DNA of 64,000 nt from assembly GCF_018687575.1 (NCBI RefSeq), contig NZ_CP061297.1:1060821-1124820 (forward strand), written 5' to 3'. Positions within the stretch are counted from its first letter, which is position 1. Each line of letters starts with the position of its first letter. The position numbers and the translations under genes are program-made. The notes under the pieces were generated by a model, which searched no databases, had not been told where the DNA came from, and was given only the letters and a program-made list of their open reading frames with translations. Of the stretch, positions 21,409 through 30,426 are shown one piece after another. The stretch comes from Polynucleobacter asymbioticus. Its GTDB lineage: Bacteria > Pseudomonadota > Gammaproteobacteria > Burkholderiales > Burkholderiaceae.

Positions 21409-24400
21409 CTAGGCCTTTGCCATCTGGGTTAATGCGCGACCTCTGAACCATCCATATATTACTGGTAATACCAAGAGGGTCAAAATAGTGGTCGTCACCA
21501 TACCACCCACAATCACTAGGGCTAAAGGACGTTGTGCCTCAGAGCCGATGGAGTGGGATAAAGCTGCCGGCAATAGCCCTAAGCCAGACAGTGCTGCTGT
21601 CATCAGTACGGGGCGAACTCGCAAAGCGGCACCCTCCACCATGACATCCTTCATCTCACCATGCTCGGTAGCCACCGTCTTATTAATAAAGGAAATCAGA
21701 ATCACCCCATCCTGAATGGCAATACCAAATAAAGATAAGAATCCAAAGAAAGCCGAGATACTTAAAGTCTCACCTGCTAGGTGCAAGGCAATGACGCCAC
21801 CAATCGCTGCAAACGGTACGTTAATCATCACAATCACTGCATCTCGGAAATTACCAAAAGCACTTACAAGCAATAAGAAGATACCCAGCAATGCCAATGG
21901 CACGATCAACATGAGTTTTTTCTGCGCCTGCTTCATTTGATTGAACTGACCATCCCAGCTAATCGAATAGTTCGGTGGCAAGGTAATATTTTTCTCGACC
22001 AAGAATTGCGCATCCTCTACCGCACTTCCTAAGTCACGGCCACGCACGCTGAACTTGATCGCAATGTAACGCTTACCGGCTTCACGATAAATAAAGAAGG
22101 GGCCATCGCTTAATTGAACCGTAGCCACCATGGACAAAGGAATAGCTGCGCCGTTCGGTGAATCTACTAATAGACGACCAATATCGGCCACATCATTGCG
22201 ACTTCCTTCATTGAGTCGAATCGCAACACCAAAAGTCTTCTCATCCTCTAGGAGATTAGTGACAGCGGCACCACCAATAGCATTGCTAACCAGAATCTGA
22301 ATATCGTTCACATTAATGCCATAACGAGCAGCACGCTCACGATCAATCTGAATATTTAAAGTTGGTTGACCCAATTCTTTGAGGATGCCCTCGTCTGCGA
22401 CGCCGCGTACTTTTTTGAGCTGATCCATTACCTCATGGGCTTTTTGATCTAAAACCTCTAAGTCAGTACCGTAAATCTTGACGGAGTTTTCTCCCTTTAC
22501 CCCAGAGAGTGCTTCATTCACGTTATCTTGAATATATTGTGAGAAGCTGTAAGTCACACCAGGCATCTTATTGAGCTCTTGCTCTAGACGTGCAATCAAC
22601 TCTTTCTTTCCGGCACCACTTGGCATCTTATCTGGACTCTTGAGATAGAGACCGTATTCCTGATTAAAGACACCAGTGGAATCTGTACCATCATCTGGAC
22701 GACCGATTTGAGCGGCAACTTTATCAATTTCAGGTTGCTTTAGGAAAGTCTCACGCAACTGGTTGGCTACCTTGACCGAGTAATCCAAATCTACCGTATT
22801 CGGCAAAGTGACTCGCAGCCAAATATTGTTTTCTTCTAGCGTTGGTAGGAATGCTGTTCCCAGACGGGTCACACTTAATAAGGTCAGACCCAGAACAAAT
22901 ACGGCAACAGACACCACTGTTAATGGGCGATCCATCCACTTTCTCAAAAGTGGCTTATAGCCATTGAGAAGCTTGGTAATAAATCCCGGTGGTTTGTGGT
23001 GTAGGTTCTCGCCAAATACCAAGGAGATCATGGCGGGCAAGAAAGTTAAGCTCAGAATCATTGCGGCAATCAAAGCAAAGCCCATTGTGAATGCCATTGG
23101 CTTGAAGATAATGCCCTCTACTCCACCCATAAAGAACAATGGAGAATAGGCAACAATAATGATGCCGGTGGAATAAATCATGGCCCGCTGCACTTCACTG
23201 GTCGCCAAGATAATGCTTTGGTTGAGGCGCTTGCCACCTTGCTCCAGGTGACGCATGACATTCTCTGTCAAGATCACCGCAGAATCGACAATCACACCAA
23301 AGTCAATCGCGCCAAGAGAAATCAAATTCGCTGGCACGCTCCACAGATGCATCTGAATGAACGAGACACACAAAGCCAATGGAATGACTGCAGCCACTAC
23401 TGCTGCTGCGCGCAAATTACCCAAGAAGAAAAACAGTACAGCAAGAACAAGAGAGATACCAAAGAATAAGGTGTGCTTCACAGTACCGATGGTGATATCC
23501 AAGAGAACTTGGCGGTCATAGAACGGTACTACTTCAATTCCAGGTGGGAGCACTTGCTTGTTAATGTTCTCAACCGTATTGCGGACTCGAGCCAATACTT
23601 CAGTGGCATTCTCGCCACGACGCAAGTAAACGATGCCTTCCACGGAGTCCGGGTTGTCATTGAACTGGAACATGCCCAAACGTGGCGCATTGCCAATCTC
23701 TACTCGGGCTACATCACCGATTCGGATCGGTACCCCATTATGAATAGACACCACTACCCGCTTGATGTCATCGATACTTTTTAATAGTCCAACACCACGC
23801 ACCACAAACTGCTGCTCGCCACTAGGCAATAGTCCGCCACCGGTATTGCTATTGGCATTCGTTAGGGCGGCAATCAGCTCATTAACAGTGACACCTTTAG
23901 ATTGCAGGCTTTCTGGGCTAACAATGACTTGGTATTGGCGAACCCTGCCACCAAATGAGGAGACATCTGCTACGCCTGGAGTTTGCTTGAGCTCTTTATA
24001 GATCTCATAGTTCTGCAATGTTTTTAATTGGGTAGATGAAGCGTAATCTGACTTCACCTCATATCGCATGATCTCGCCAGTAGCATCCGAATCGGGACTA
24101 ACACTAGAAGTCACGCCAGGTGGGAAGCTCACATTAGAAAGACTGGTGATGAAACGTTGCCGCGCTTGAAATGGGTCCGTTGTGTCATTAAATTTCAGTG
24201 TCACTACCGATAAACCAAATAAGGAGACCGAACGGAAAGCCTGAAGACCTGGAATACCAGCCAAGGCATTTTCTACTGGGATCGTGACTTGCTGCTCTAC
24301 CTCAGTTGTACTTCGTCCAGGCCATTGAGAAATCGCCTGAATGGTTAATGGTGCTACACCCGGGTATGGCTGTATTGGTAACTTAGAAAGACTGAACATC

Positions 24401-24486
24401 CCCAAACCGAGGAGCACGATTGAGCCAACGATGACTAGCCATCGCTTCTCAAGTACACCCCGAATAAAGGAAGTAAATGCGCTCAC
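21409..24486 (-). CDS. heavy-metal efflux RND pump, CzcA-like
   Basis: Inner-membrane proton-driven pump exporting metal cations through an envelope-spanning complex. The 1025 residues have the RND layout: one membrane segment at the start, two large periplasmic loops and twelve segments overall. The fourth-segment signature DFGVIVDSAVILTEN is of the CzcA class (Co/Zn/Cd/Ni) rather than the CusA (Cu/Ag) form; the actual metal is inferred. The start is GTG at 24486, directly after the adaptor's stop, with AGGAAG five bases before it. Last gene of the porin-channel-adaptor-pump set. Confidence 0.92.
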   Translation of the reverse strand: MSAFTSFIRGVLEKRWLVIVGSIVLLGLGMFSLSKLPIQPYPGVAPLTIQAISQWPGRSTTEVEQQVTIPVENALAGIPGLQAFRSVSLFGLSVVTLKFNDTTDPFQARQRFITSLSNVSFPPGVTSSVSPDSDATGEIMRYEVKSDYASSTQLKTLQNYEIYKELKQTPGVADVSSFGGRVRQYQVIVSPESLQSKGVTVNELIAALTNANSNTGGGLLPSGEQQFVVRGVGLLKSIDDIKRVVVSIHNGVPIRIGDVARVEIGNAPRLGMFQFNDNPDSVEGIVYLRRGENATEVLARVRNTVENINKQVLPPGIEVVPFYDRQVLLDITIGTVKHTLFFGISLVLAVLFFFLGNLRAAAVVAAVIPLALCVSFIQMHLWSVPANLISLGAIDFGVIVDSAVILTENVMRHLEQGGKRLNQSIILATSEVQRAMIYSTGIIIVAYSPLFFMGGVEGIIFKPMAFTMGFALIAAMILSLTFLPAMISLVFGENLHHKPPGFITKLLNGYKPLLRKWMDRPLTVVSVAVFVLGLTLLSVTRLGTAFLPTLEENNIWLRVTLPNTVDLDYSVKVANQLRETFLKQPEIDKVAAQIGRPDDGTDSTGVFNQEYGLYLKSPDKMPSGAGKKELIARLEQELNKMPGVTYSFSQYIQDNVNEALSGVKGENSVKIYGTDLEVLDQKAHEVMDQLKKVRGVADEGILKELGQPTLNIQIDRERAARYGINVNDIQILVSNAIGGAAVTNLLEDEKTFGVAIRLNEGSRNDVADIGRLLVDSPNGAAIPLSMVATVQLSDGPFFIYREAGKRYIAIKFSVRGRDLGSAVEDAQFLVEKNITLPPNYSISWDGQFNQMKQAQKKLMLIVPLALLGIFLLLVSAFGNFRDAVIVMINVPFAAIGGVIALHLAGETLSISAFFGFLSLFGIAIQDGVILISFINKTVATEHGEMKDVMVEGAALRVRPVLMTAALSGLGLLPAALSHSIGSEAQRPLALVIVGGMVTTTILTLLVLPVIYGWFRGRALTQMAKA

Positions 24487-25761
24487 TTAGTCTTCCTGCT
24501 TGGCAAATCGATCATTGAGCAAGACAGCGCCCTGAGCCAAGATGCGAGCACCGGGCTCAACGCCTTCAGTAATCGCAAAGGTTTTGCTATTGAGCTCATA
24601 GCCTTTCACTGGAAGACGACGATAAACCTCGTCCGCTGCCTTAACGATTACGTAGCGCATCTCTCGTATCCGGACTACTGCTGTTTGTGGCACCACAATG
24701 GCATCAGCCATGCCTGTAGTCAACTTGGCTGAGGCATACATATCAGGGCGTAAGAGATCATCGCTATTTTCAATCTCAGCACGAACCAATAAGGCGCGGG
24801 TTTGTGGATCAATTGTGGGGGCGATATAGTTTGCATAAGCCACAAACTCTTTATCTGGATAAGCCTCTACGTATAAAGATAATTTTTGTCCAGGCTTAAT
24901 CAAGCGCAAGTCCTGCTCAAATACATTACCTAAAAACCAGAGTTGCTTTGGATCAGCTAAGGTGGCAATCACATCACCGGAGTTCACGGCAGATCCTGGC
25001 TCTACATTCCGCTTCACCACTACCCCCTTCAATGGGGAGCGCATCACTAGATTATTTTGGGTTTTACCCGTTGTCTCAATTGCCTTGATATCACCATCAC
25101 CAGCACCGAGATTACGCATGCGGTTTGCGGCAGCTTGCTGGGTAATACGCGCATCACCCAGTAAGTCACTCATGGTCTTACTGGATTCCAATACCTTGGC
25201 AGTTTTTGCGGAAAGTAAATACTCTTGCTGAGCGGATAAAAATTCTGGGCTATACAGCTCGACTATCGGGGAGCCGATATTAACCTCGGCACCATCAAAT
25301 GCATAAATGCGCTCTACCCGTCCTGGTGCGCGTGCTGATAGCACTTTAGACTTCTCCGCATTAAACGCTAAGCGGCCCGGCACTTTGATATCGATAGGTA
25401 CTTGTATTTTTTCTGCAGTTTGAAAAATATAAATTTCTGGATTGAGCTTGATACCGGGTAGCTTTAATTCCAGGATGCCGCTCTTCTCTACCTTGAGAGC
25501 CTTGTCTGATTCTTCAATTTTGACGTTACGGTTCACATTGGTGATACGACCAAGAACAATACCGACTGAAAGAATAGCGAATGCAACAGCAGCCAAACGA
25601 ACTCGATGACGATTTTGGGGGCTGAGATTCCAATAGAGGCCAGCAATACTAGCGAGTGCTACCTGAAGTCTGTGGCCACCAAAGTGAAGGACCTTATCCA
25701 AGATAGGTCTTGCTTTATCGCCAAGCTGTTTTAGAAAAGAAAGAATTTGGTCTTTCAACAC
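24487..25761 (-). CDS. RND efflux periplasmic adaptor (membrane fusion protein), CzcB-like
   Basis: Bridges the pump to the outer-membrane channel. A cytoplasmic N-terminus of about 50 residues precedes a membrane segment (AAVAFAILSVGIVLGRI), then a lipoyl/barrel-sandwich region (GRVERIYAFDGAEVNIGSPI), a helical hairpin, and a beta-barrel region (PGQKLSLYVEAYPDKEFVAYA). Start: GTG at 25761 or TTG at 25758; AGGAG is only two bases from the GTG but five from the TTG, so the TTG may be used. No His-rich metal-binding N-terminus typical of CzcB is seen. Lies between channel and pump genes. Confidence 0.9.
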   Translation of the reverse strand: MLKDQILSFLKQLGDKARPILDKVLHFGGHRLQVALASIAGLYWNLSPQNRHRVRLAAVAFAILSVGIVLGRITNVNRNVKIEESDKALKVEKSGILELKLPGIKLNPEIYIFQTAEKIQVPIDIKVPGRLAFNAEKSKVLSARAPGRVERIYAFDGAEVNIGSPIVELYSPEFLSAQQEYLLSAKTAKVLESSKTMSDLLGDARITQQAAANRMRNLGAGDGDIKAIETTGKTQNNLVMRSPLKGVVVKRNVEPGSAVNSGDVIATLADPKQLWFLGNVFEQDLRLIKPGQKLSLYVEAYPDKEFVAYANYIAPTIDPQTRALLVRAEIENSDDLLRPDMYASAKLTTGMADAIVVPQTAVVRIREMRYVIVKAADEVYRRLPVKGYELNSKTFAITEGVEPGARILAQGAVLLNDRFAKQED

Positions 25762-25767
25762 TGCTCC

Positions 25768-27246
25768 TTAGAATGGTTCTTTGCCAGAGGTGACTAGCAA
25801 TACCGCTTGCGCTTGTAGCAGATTGCTCTCTGCTAGCGCTAATTGAACTTCGAGGCTACGCAATTGGGTTTGCGCTGTCAGTAAATCGTTAAATCCCTGA
25901 CCATTATTGGAGTACTGAGTTAAGCCAACTTTATATGCAGTATCTGCTTGAGGCACTTGGCGTTCCTTTAAAAATTGCGCCTGGCTCTTCGCTTGCTCAT
26001 AGGTGGCATATGCACCATTGACCGCCAAGACAATTTGTTGACGGTTGGAGATATTGCCAGCTTCAGCTGCCGCCTGATTACGCTGCGCCTGCTCTACCCC
26101 ATACTTCTCTTTAGTAAAGAAATATAGTGGGATGATGAGGTCTAACTCAAGCTGGTAAAACATCGCTCCGTTATTGGCTGAGAATGGGCCGCGTGGTGTA
26201 AATGAGGACCCAACCACCTGAAAGTCTGGCAGGTAGGCTTTCTTGGCTAGATCGACACCTTTGCGTGCTGCCTCTAGTTGCAAAGCTGAACTCTTTAATG
26301 AGGGATGACTGGTTTCGGCGTAGTCTTCCAACTCCAGCAAAGTGGGTACGCTGTTCATGGCACGGCGCACATCCCCTCGCAGTACGAGTTTTTCTCTGGA
26401 GTGGCGACCTACTAAAGTATTGATGTTGTTTAAAGCAACCGATAGTTGACGCTCAACAATAAATTGATCGGCTTGCGCTGCACTTTGTGCAACCTGTGCG
26501 TTGAGGTATTCGACATAAGCAGCAGCATTGTTGGAATAACGCGCTTTAGCGACATTCTTAATCATTTCTAATCGCATTACAGATTCTTTTAGAACCTGCA
26601 ACTGCTTCTGGGATGCTAATGCGCTGTAATACAAAGTGGATAACTGAGCGCCCAACTGCAAGTAGGTTGATTCGCTTTGCGCCAAGAGAGCCTCGGCATT
26701 GGTATTGGCAATATCGGATGCCAAGCTCTTCTTGCCCGGAAACTGAAACGGCTGCGCAATAGAAATCGAGTTATTACTACTGATGCCATTAGGGTACTGC
26801 GGAGACGGTGCATTGGCGCCGCCCAATCCTAATGGTGAATTCGCTGGCATACCCGACCATACCAAGCCTACTTGTGGATTAGCGGGTGCATTGATCTGGG
26901 GCACAGTGGCTTTTGCGGATAAATACGATTCACGCAATGAAGACAATTGCGGGTTATTGAGTTTGAGCTCATTCCAAAGCTGACGCAAATCCATCTCTGC
27001 AGGTCCCGATGGCGCACCCTTGGTGTAGATCTTAGGGGTATCGCTCTTGGTGACTGGCGCAAATAAAGATGCAGCGTTGGCGGGATTTGCAGATTCGTTT
27101 CGAACTACTGGCGGTGCTGATAAGGAATCCTTAGATTCATTTGTCTGCACAGTCACACTGGCTGGGATTGCTGAATTAGTGGGTGCTGTTTGTGCAGAAA
27201 TCGATGCCACAAAAAACAGAGGAGCAAAGGCACAAGCCACCCACAT
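25768..27246 (-). CDS. TolC-family outer membrane channel of the metal efflux system
   Basis: Outer-membrane efflux channel (CzcC/CusC type). Two repeats of the TolC-like helical barrel are visible from about residue 80, with PFQFPGKKSLASDIANTNAEA-type segments and the ending LALAESNLLQAQAVLLV. A hydrophobic segment (WVACAFAPLFFVASISA) suggests a signal peptide. I start at ATG 27246, which immediately precedes it, but the frame stays open to a TTG at 27372 and the signal peptide would gain positive charges from upstream residues, so the start is uncertain. Followed six bases later by the adaptor gene. Confidence 0.85.
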   Translation of the reverse strand: MWVACAFAPLFFVASISAQTAPTNSAIPASVTVQTNESKDSLSAPPVVRNESANPANAASLFAPVTKSDTPKIYTKGAPSGPAEMDLRQLWNELKLNNPQLSSLRESYLSAKATVPQINAPANPQVGLVWSGMPANSPLGLGGANAPSPQYPNGISSNNSISIAQPFQFPGKKSLASDIANTNAEALLAQSESTYLQLGAQLSTLYYSALASQKQLQVLKESVMRLEMIKNVAKARYSNNAAAYVEYLNAQVAQSAAQADQFIVERQLSVALNNINTLVGRHSREKLVLRGDVRRAMNSVPTLLELEDYAETSHPSLKSSALQLEAARKGVDLAKKAYLPDFQVVGSSFTPRGPFSANNGAMFYQLELDLIIPLYFFTKEKYGVEQAQRNQAAAEAGNISNRQQIVLAVNGAYATYEQAKSQAQFLKERQVPQADTAYKVGLTQYSNNGQGFNDLLTAQTQLRSLEVQLALAESNLLQAQAVLLVTSGKEPF

Positions 27247-27477
27247 CAAGGGGTTTGCTCTTGCAACAATCAGTTCGCTAGTTTTAATCTGGCCGTGAAT
27301 CAAATCGGCTGCCTCTAAATCCGTACTAATGCTGTTTTTATAGCCTTGGCCGTAGATTTCCCTACATTTCAAGGGGTTTTAGTGATTATAGGGGGCTGGA
27401 CGTAAATGTCTATGAAAACCAAATTCTTATCTTATTGATTCTAAAGACAATAATGAATTTAGCCCTGCCTGTAATAC

Positions 27478-28896
27478 CTAAAATTCGGCATGAACCCTGA
27501 AAGACAGGATGTTTACTGGTCCGCGGGCAGAGTTATAGGCTGGATTGATGATGTGCTGGAAGTTCAAACCGGCCAAAACGTTCTTGATGACGTTGGCGTT
27601 GTAATAGATCTCGCCAATCCGCTCTGGTGAATAGGAAATCGTCTGGCTGGGGCTAGCGTAGTCACCAATGAAATACGACACGCCTCCTGCTTGCAAATAG
27701 GAACGGCGATAACTTGATAAACCATTTTGCATTGCCGAGATACCAATACTGTCCTTGGGGCGCTTCCAGCTACTGCCGTTCATACCTATACCAATCGAGA
27801 TGGAATTATCTGCCTCAGTGAATGACATCGTCTCTGTATGGCCATCCGACGTGAAGGCACGGCCGTAGATACCAAGATCTTTTGTAAGAGCTTGTTCACC
27901 ATGGATACCAATACCAGTTTTAATCTGCATATTGTTGCGGACATTGTTAATTGCTTGCGTACCTTGGCGAGCGCTGGGGTCTTGATCAATGTAATTAGTA
28001 GCGTCCGAGAAACGCGCCAACATCATTTTGTTGCGATAAGCCAAGACACTGACCTTACCGGGTAGATCGGCGATATTGTGTTGACGCTCCACCTCTATTT
28101 GGTCGCCATAGGTATTGAAGATTTGCCAATTGAGATCACGGCCATTGGGAGACTTAGGGGCAAGCATTCTGGAGGCGCGCAGCACCCAGTTATCGACATA
28201 CCACTCACCCGCCAAGCCCCAGCTGTAGCCTCTGGCATCGGCTGCGTAGTCATAAGCAAGATAGGTCATATTGCCCCAGTTCATAAACTGGATGCGGGGA
28301 TCTTTGGCGTAACGACTGTCATCAAAAATATCGAGTGTGGAGAACTGACCACCAGTGAGTACTACGCGATTACTGCTAACAGTTTGCGTAATTTGATTGG
28401 CCTCATTCTCAAGAACAACTTTGTCGCCTTCTTGATTAATCGTGTGGCGAGCAAAAGCACGGGCAGAGTAAAACTTGGCCTGAGCTCCGGTAGCCTTACT
28501 ACCTTCGCCGTTGGTAAATCCACCCAATCCCACTAAACCAGAAAATGGCACACCAGAAATGACTTCAGGATTGAAATAGACATCGGTGTTCGGTGCAAGA
28601 CGTGCACCAAGAAATAAAGTACCTGACCAGGTGTAGCTCATGGATTTCTGCGCATTCAAACTATTCTGACCAGAGTAGTTTGAATTGAAATTGTTGTAGC
28701 GCTGATTAACATACGTCGTTTGCCCGTGGATATTGACTGGCAATCCAAAGAGCTCCCCTTCAGTGGGAAAGCTCTCAATAGGAGATGCAAATGTAGCAAT
28801 CTGATCCGAACCAGATCCTGCCTTCTGGGCGTGCGCAGTCGTGCTGCAAAAGGCAGCAAGCAAGCTCAACAGAAGAAGATAGGGTTTGTGGGTCAT
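27478..28896 (-). CDS. outer membrane porin, OprB/carbohydrate-porin-like
   Basis: Predicted 16- to 18-stranded outer-membrane barrel. The signal peptide (MTHKPYLLLLSLLAAFCSTTAHA) is clear; the mature part is rich in alternating aromatic strands and ends in the barrel signature LSFRVHAEF. I start at ATG 28896; an ATG at 28920 would add eight residues and neither has a good ribosome site. The substrate cannot be told from sequence. It is upstream of the metal efflux genes on the same strand with a 230-bp gap (105 bp if the channel starts at its TTG), so co-transcription is possible. Confidence 0.75.
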   Translation of the reverse strand: MTHKPYLLLLSLLAAFCSTTAHAQKAGSGSDQIATFASPIESFPTEGELFGLPVNIHGQTTYVNQRYNNFNSNYSGQNSLNAQKSMSYTWSGTLFLGARLAPNTDVYFNPEVISGVPFSGLVGLGGFTNGEGSKATGAQAKFYSARAFARHTINQEGDKVVLENEANQITQTVSSNRVVLTGGQFSTLDIFDDSRYAKDPRIQFMNWGNMTYLAYDYAADARGYSWGLAGEWYVDNWVLRASRMLAPKSPNGRDLNWQIFNTYGDQIEVERQHNIADLPGKVSVLAYRNKMMLARFSDATNYIDQDPSARQGTQAINNVRNNMQIKTGIGIHGEQALTKDLGIYGRAFTSDGHTETMSFTEADNSISIGIGMNGSSWKRPKDSIGISAMQNGLSSYRRSYLQAGGVSYFIGDYASPSQTISYSPERIGEIYYNANVIKNVLAGLNFQHIINPAYNSARGPVNILSFRVHAEF

Positions 28897-29100
28897 GCAC
28901 AATTTCACAATACTTAGCATCAATGACCAATGAATGACTAGAAGAAACTAAAGGTCAGATCTACCGGGGTAACAAACAAGACAACTCGGTTAGGCACGGC
29001 GTGAGATTGAAGCTCAACAGGGGTGCAGGCCAAATTATCCTCAAAAAGGAGTAATTTACCTAGAATTTATGTCGATATAGTGACGATTGGGCATGAGAGC

Positions 29101-29334
29101 TTATAAGTTAAGTCTCTTAATCACCAAATCTATGGGAGTGGCTTTAACTTTTCCACTTCGCAGCTCTTTCATGGATTTATCAGCCATCTTTAGATCCTGT
29201 TGATCCTCAAGCTCTTTGCAATGCAGATCGGCCATTAATTCTTCGACGGTATTAAATTTTTGACCTTTACCAGATTCAAGTTCTGCAATTGCAGCCAAAG
29301 TTTGCAAAAGGTTTTTATTAGGCTTTGAGGGCAT
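29101..29334 (-). CDS. small RelB/DinJ-type antitoxin-like protein, no toxin beside it
   Basis: A 77-residue charged protein with a central segment GKGQKFNTVEELMADLH resembling the helical region of RelB/DinJ-type antitoxins that bind and neutralise RelE/YafQ-like toxins. The C-terminus is basic (MKELRSGKVKATPIDLVIKRLNL). The start is ATG 29334. I looked for a toxin frame on either side: 28924-29100 and 29335-29439 contain none on either strand. It may be an orphan antitoxin, a remnant, or an unrelated regulator; I do not recognise it firmly. Confidence 0.5.
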   Translation of the reverse strand: MPSKPNKNLLQTLAAIAELESGKGQKFNTVEELMADLHCKELEDQQDLKMADKSMKELRSGKVKATPIDLVIKRLNL

Positions 29335-29439
29335 CTTTTAATAGGTCAGAAGAATGTCTGACAGCACTGTAGTTAAAAGATGAATGTAGCTGTTTAGCTC
29401 GCTGATATCAACGTCAAGAGCAAAAGGGTTTTTAGAAAA

Positions 29440-30063
29440 CTACCCTACTGTTCGACGATCCATCAGCGCTCTGGCTAAGGTGCCTGCATCCACATACTCA
29501 AGCTCACCGCCTACCGGAATGCCTCTAGCGATTCTGGTGACTTTGATACCTTTGGATTTGAGTACTTCACCTATGTAGTGGGCTGTGGCCTCACCTTCAC
29601 TGGTGAAATTCGTTGCTAGAACCACTTCTCTGACTGGTACTCCAGTATCTGGAGCTTCAATGCGATTGAGTAATCGATCGAAATGGATTTCATTGGGGCC
29701 CATGCCATCCAGAGGTGAGATGCGGCCCATTAATACAAAGTAATTACCTTTAAAACTCAATGTCTGCTCGACCATCACTTGGTCAGCAGGCGTTTCCACA
29801 ATGCACAGTAAAGATGGATCACGACGATCATCATTACAAGTTGCGCAGATTTGGGTTTCGGAGAAGGTATTGCAACGGGCGCAGTGCCCCACTGTCTCTA
29901 CAGCCTCACCCAATGATTGGGCAAGTACAGCTGCACCATTGCGATCATGCTGCAGTAGATAGAAAGCCATGCGTTGCGCTGACTTTGGTCCCACTCCAGG
30001 CAATACGCGCAATGCCTCGATCAATCGACCGAGAGCATCTTGTGGAGCTTCTTGACGTGCCAT
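29440..30063 (-). CDS. recR: recombination mediator RecR
   Basis: Zinc-finger and Toprim protein that with RecO loads RecA on gapped DNA. The 207 residues have a helix-hairpin-helix ([17 protein letters not shown]), the C4 zinc finger ([16 protein letters not shown]) and the Toprim domain ([27 protein letters not shown]). The ATG at 30063 overlaps the ybaB stop by one base (TAATG). The order dnaX-ybaB-recR is widely conserved and supports a single operon. Confidence 0.96.
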   Translation of the reverse strand: MARQEAPQDALGRLIEALRVLPGVGPKSAQRMAFYLLQHDRNGAAVLAQSLGEAVETVGHCARCNTFSETQICATCNDDRRDPSLLCIVETPADQVMVEQTLSFKGNYFVLMGRISPLDGMGPNEIHFDRLLNRIEAPDTGVPVREVVLATNFTSEGEATAHYIGEVLKSKGIKVTRIARGIPVGGELEYVDAGTLARALMDRRTVG

Positions 30064-30386
30064 TAAAACGGCAACTTAAATCCAGGAGGCATTGGCATAC
30101 CAGCAGTTGCACCAGACATCACTTGTGCATTAGCAGCCTCTACTTGTTTGAATGCTTCTGTATAGGCAGTCACCAATAAGTCTTCAAGCATTTCGCGATC
30201 ATCCATTGCGCCTGGATCGATCTGCACGCGTTTCATTTCGTGTTTGCCAGAGATGGTGACTTTAACCAAACCACCAGCTGCTTGGCCAGTGACTTCTAGC
30301 GCAGCCAATTGCTCTTGCGCTACTTTCATCTTCTCTTGCATCTGCTGGGCTTGTTTCATCAAACCAGCAAGGCCACCTTTCATCAT
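30063..30386 (-). CDS. nucleoid-associated protein YbaB/EbfC
   Basis: Small DNA-binding dimer of the YbaB/EbfC family. The 107 residues show the family pattern: helical start ([24 protein letters not shown]) in split form [12 protein letters not shown], then [21 protein letters not shown] and [14 protein letters not shown], and a Met/Pro-rich end. The start is ATG 30386 or the adjacent ATG 30383. It lies between dnaX (40 bp upstream) and recR (overlapping). Confidence 0.94.
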   Translation of the reverse strand: MMKGGLAGLMKQAQQMQEKMKVAQEQLAALEVTGQAAGGLVKVTISGKHEMKRVQIDPGAMDDREMLEDLLVTAYTEAFKQVEAANAQVMSGATAGMPMPPGFKLPF

Positions 30387-30426
30387 CGCTTTATTTCCTT
30401 GTATCTAATATTGTTAAATCTGACAA

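Noticed and set aside
28924..29100. Toxin gene next to the antitoxin-like gene
   Set aside because: Translating the gap on both strands gives only a short frame of about a dozen codons near the antitoxin end; there is no toxin-like sequence.
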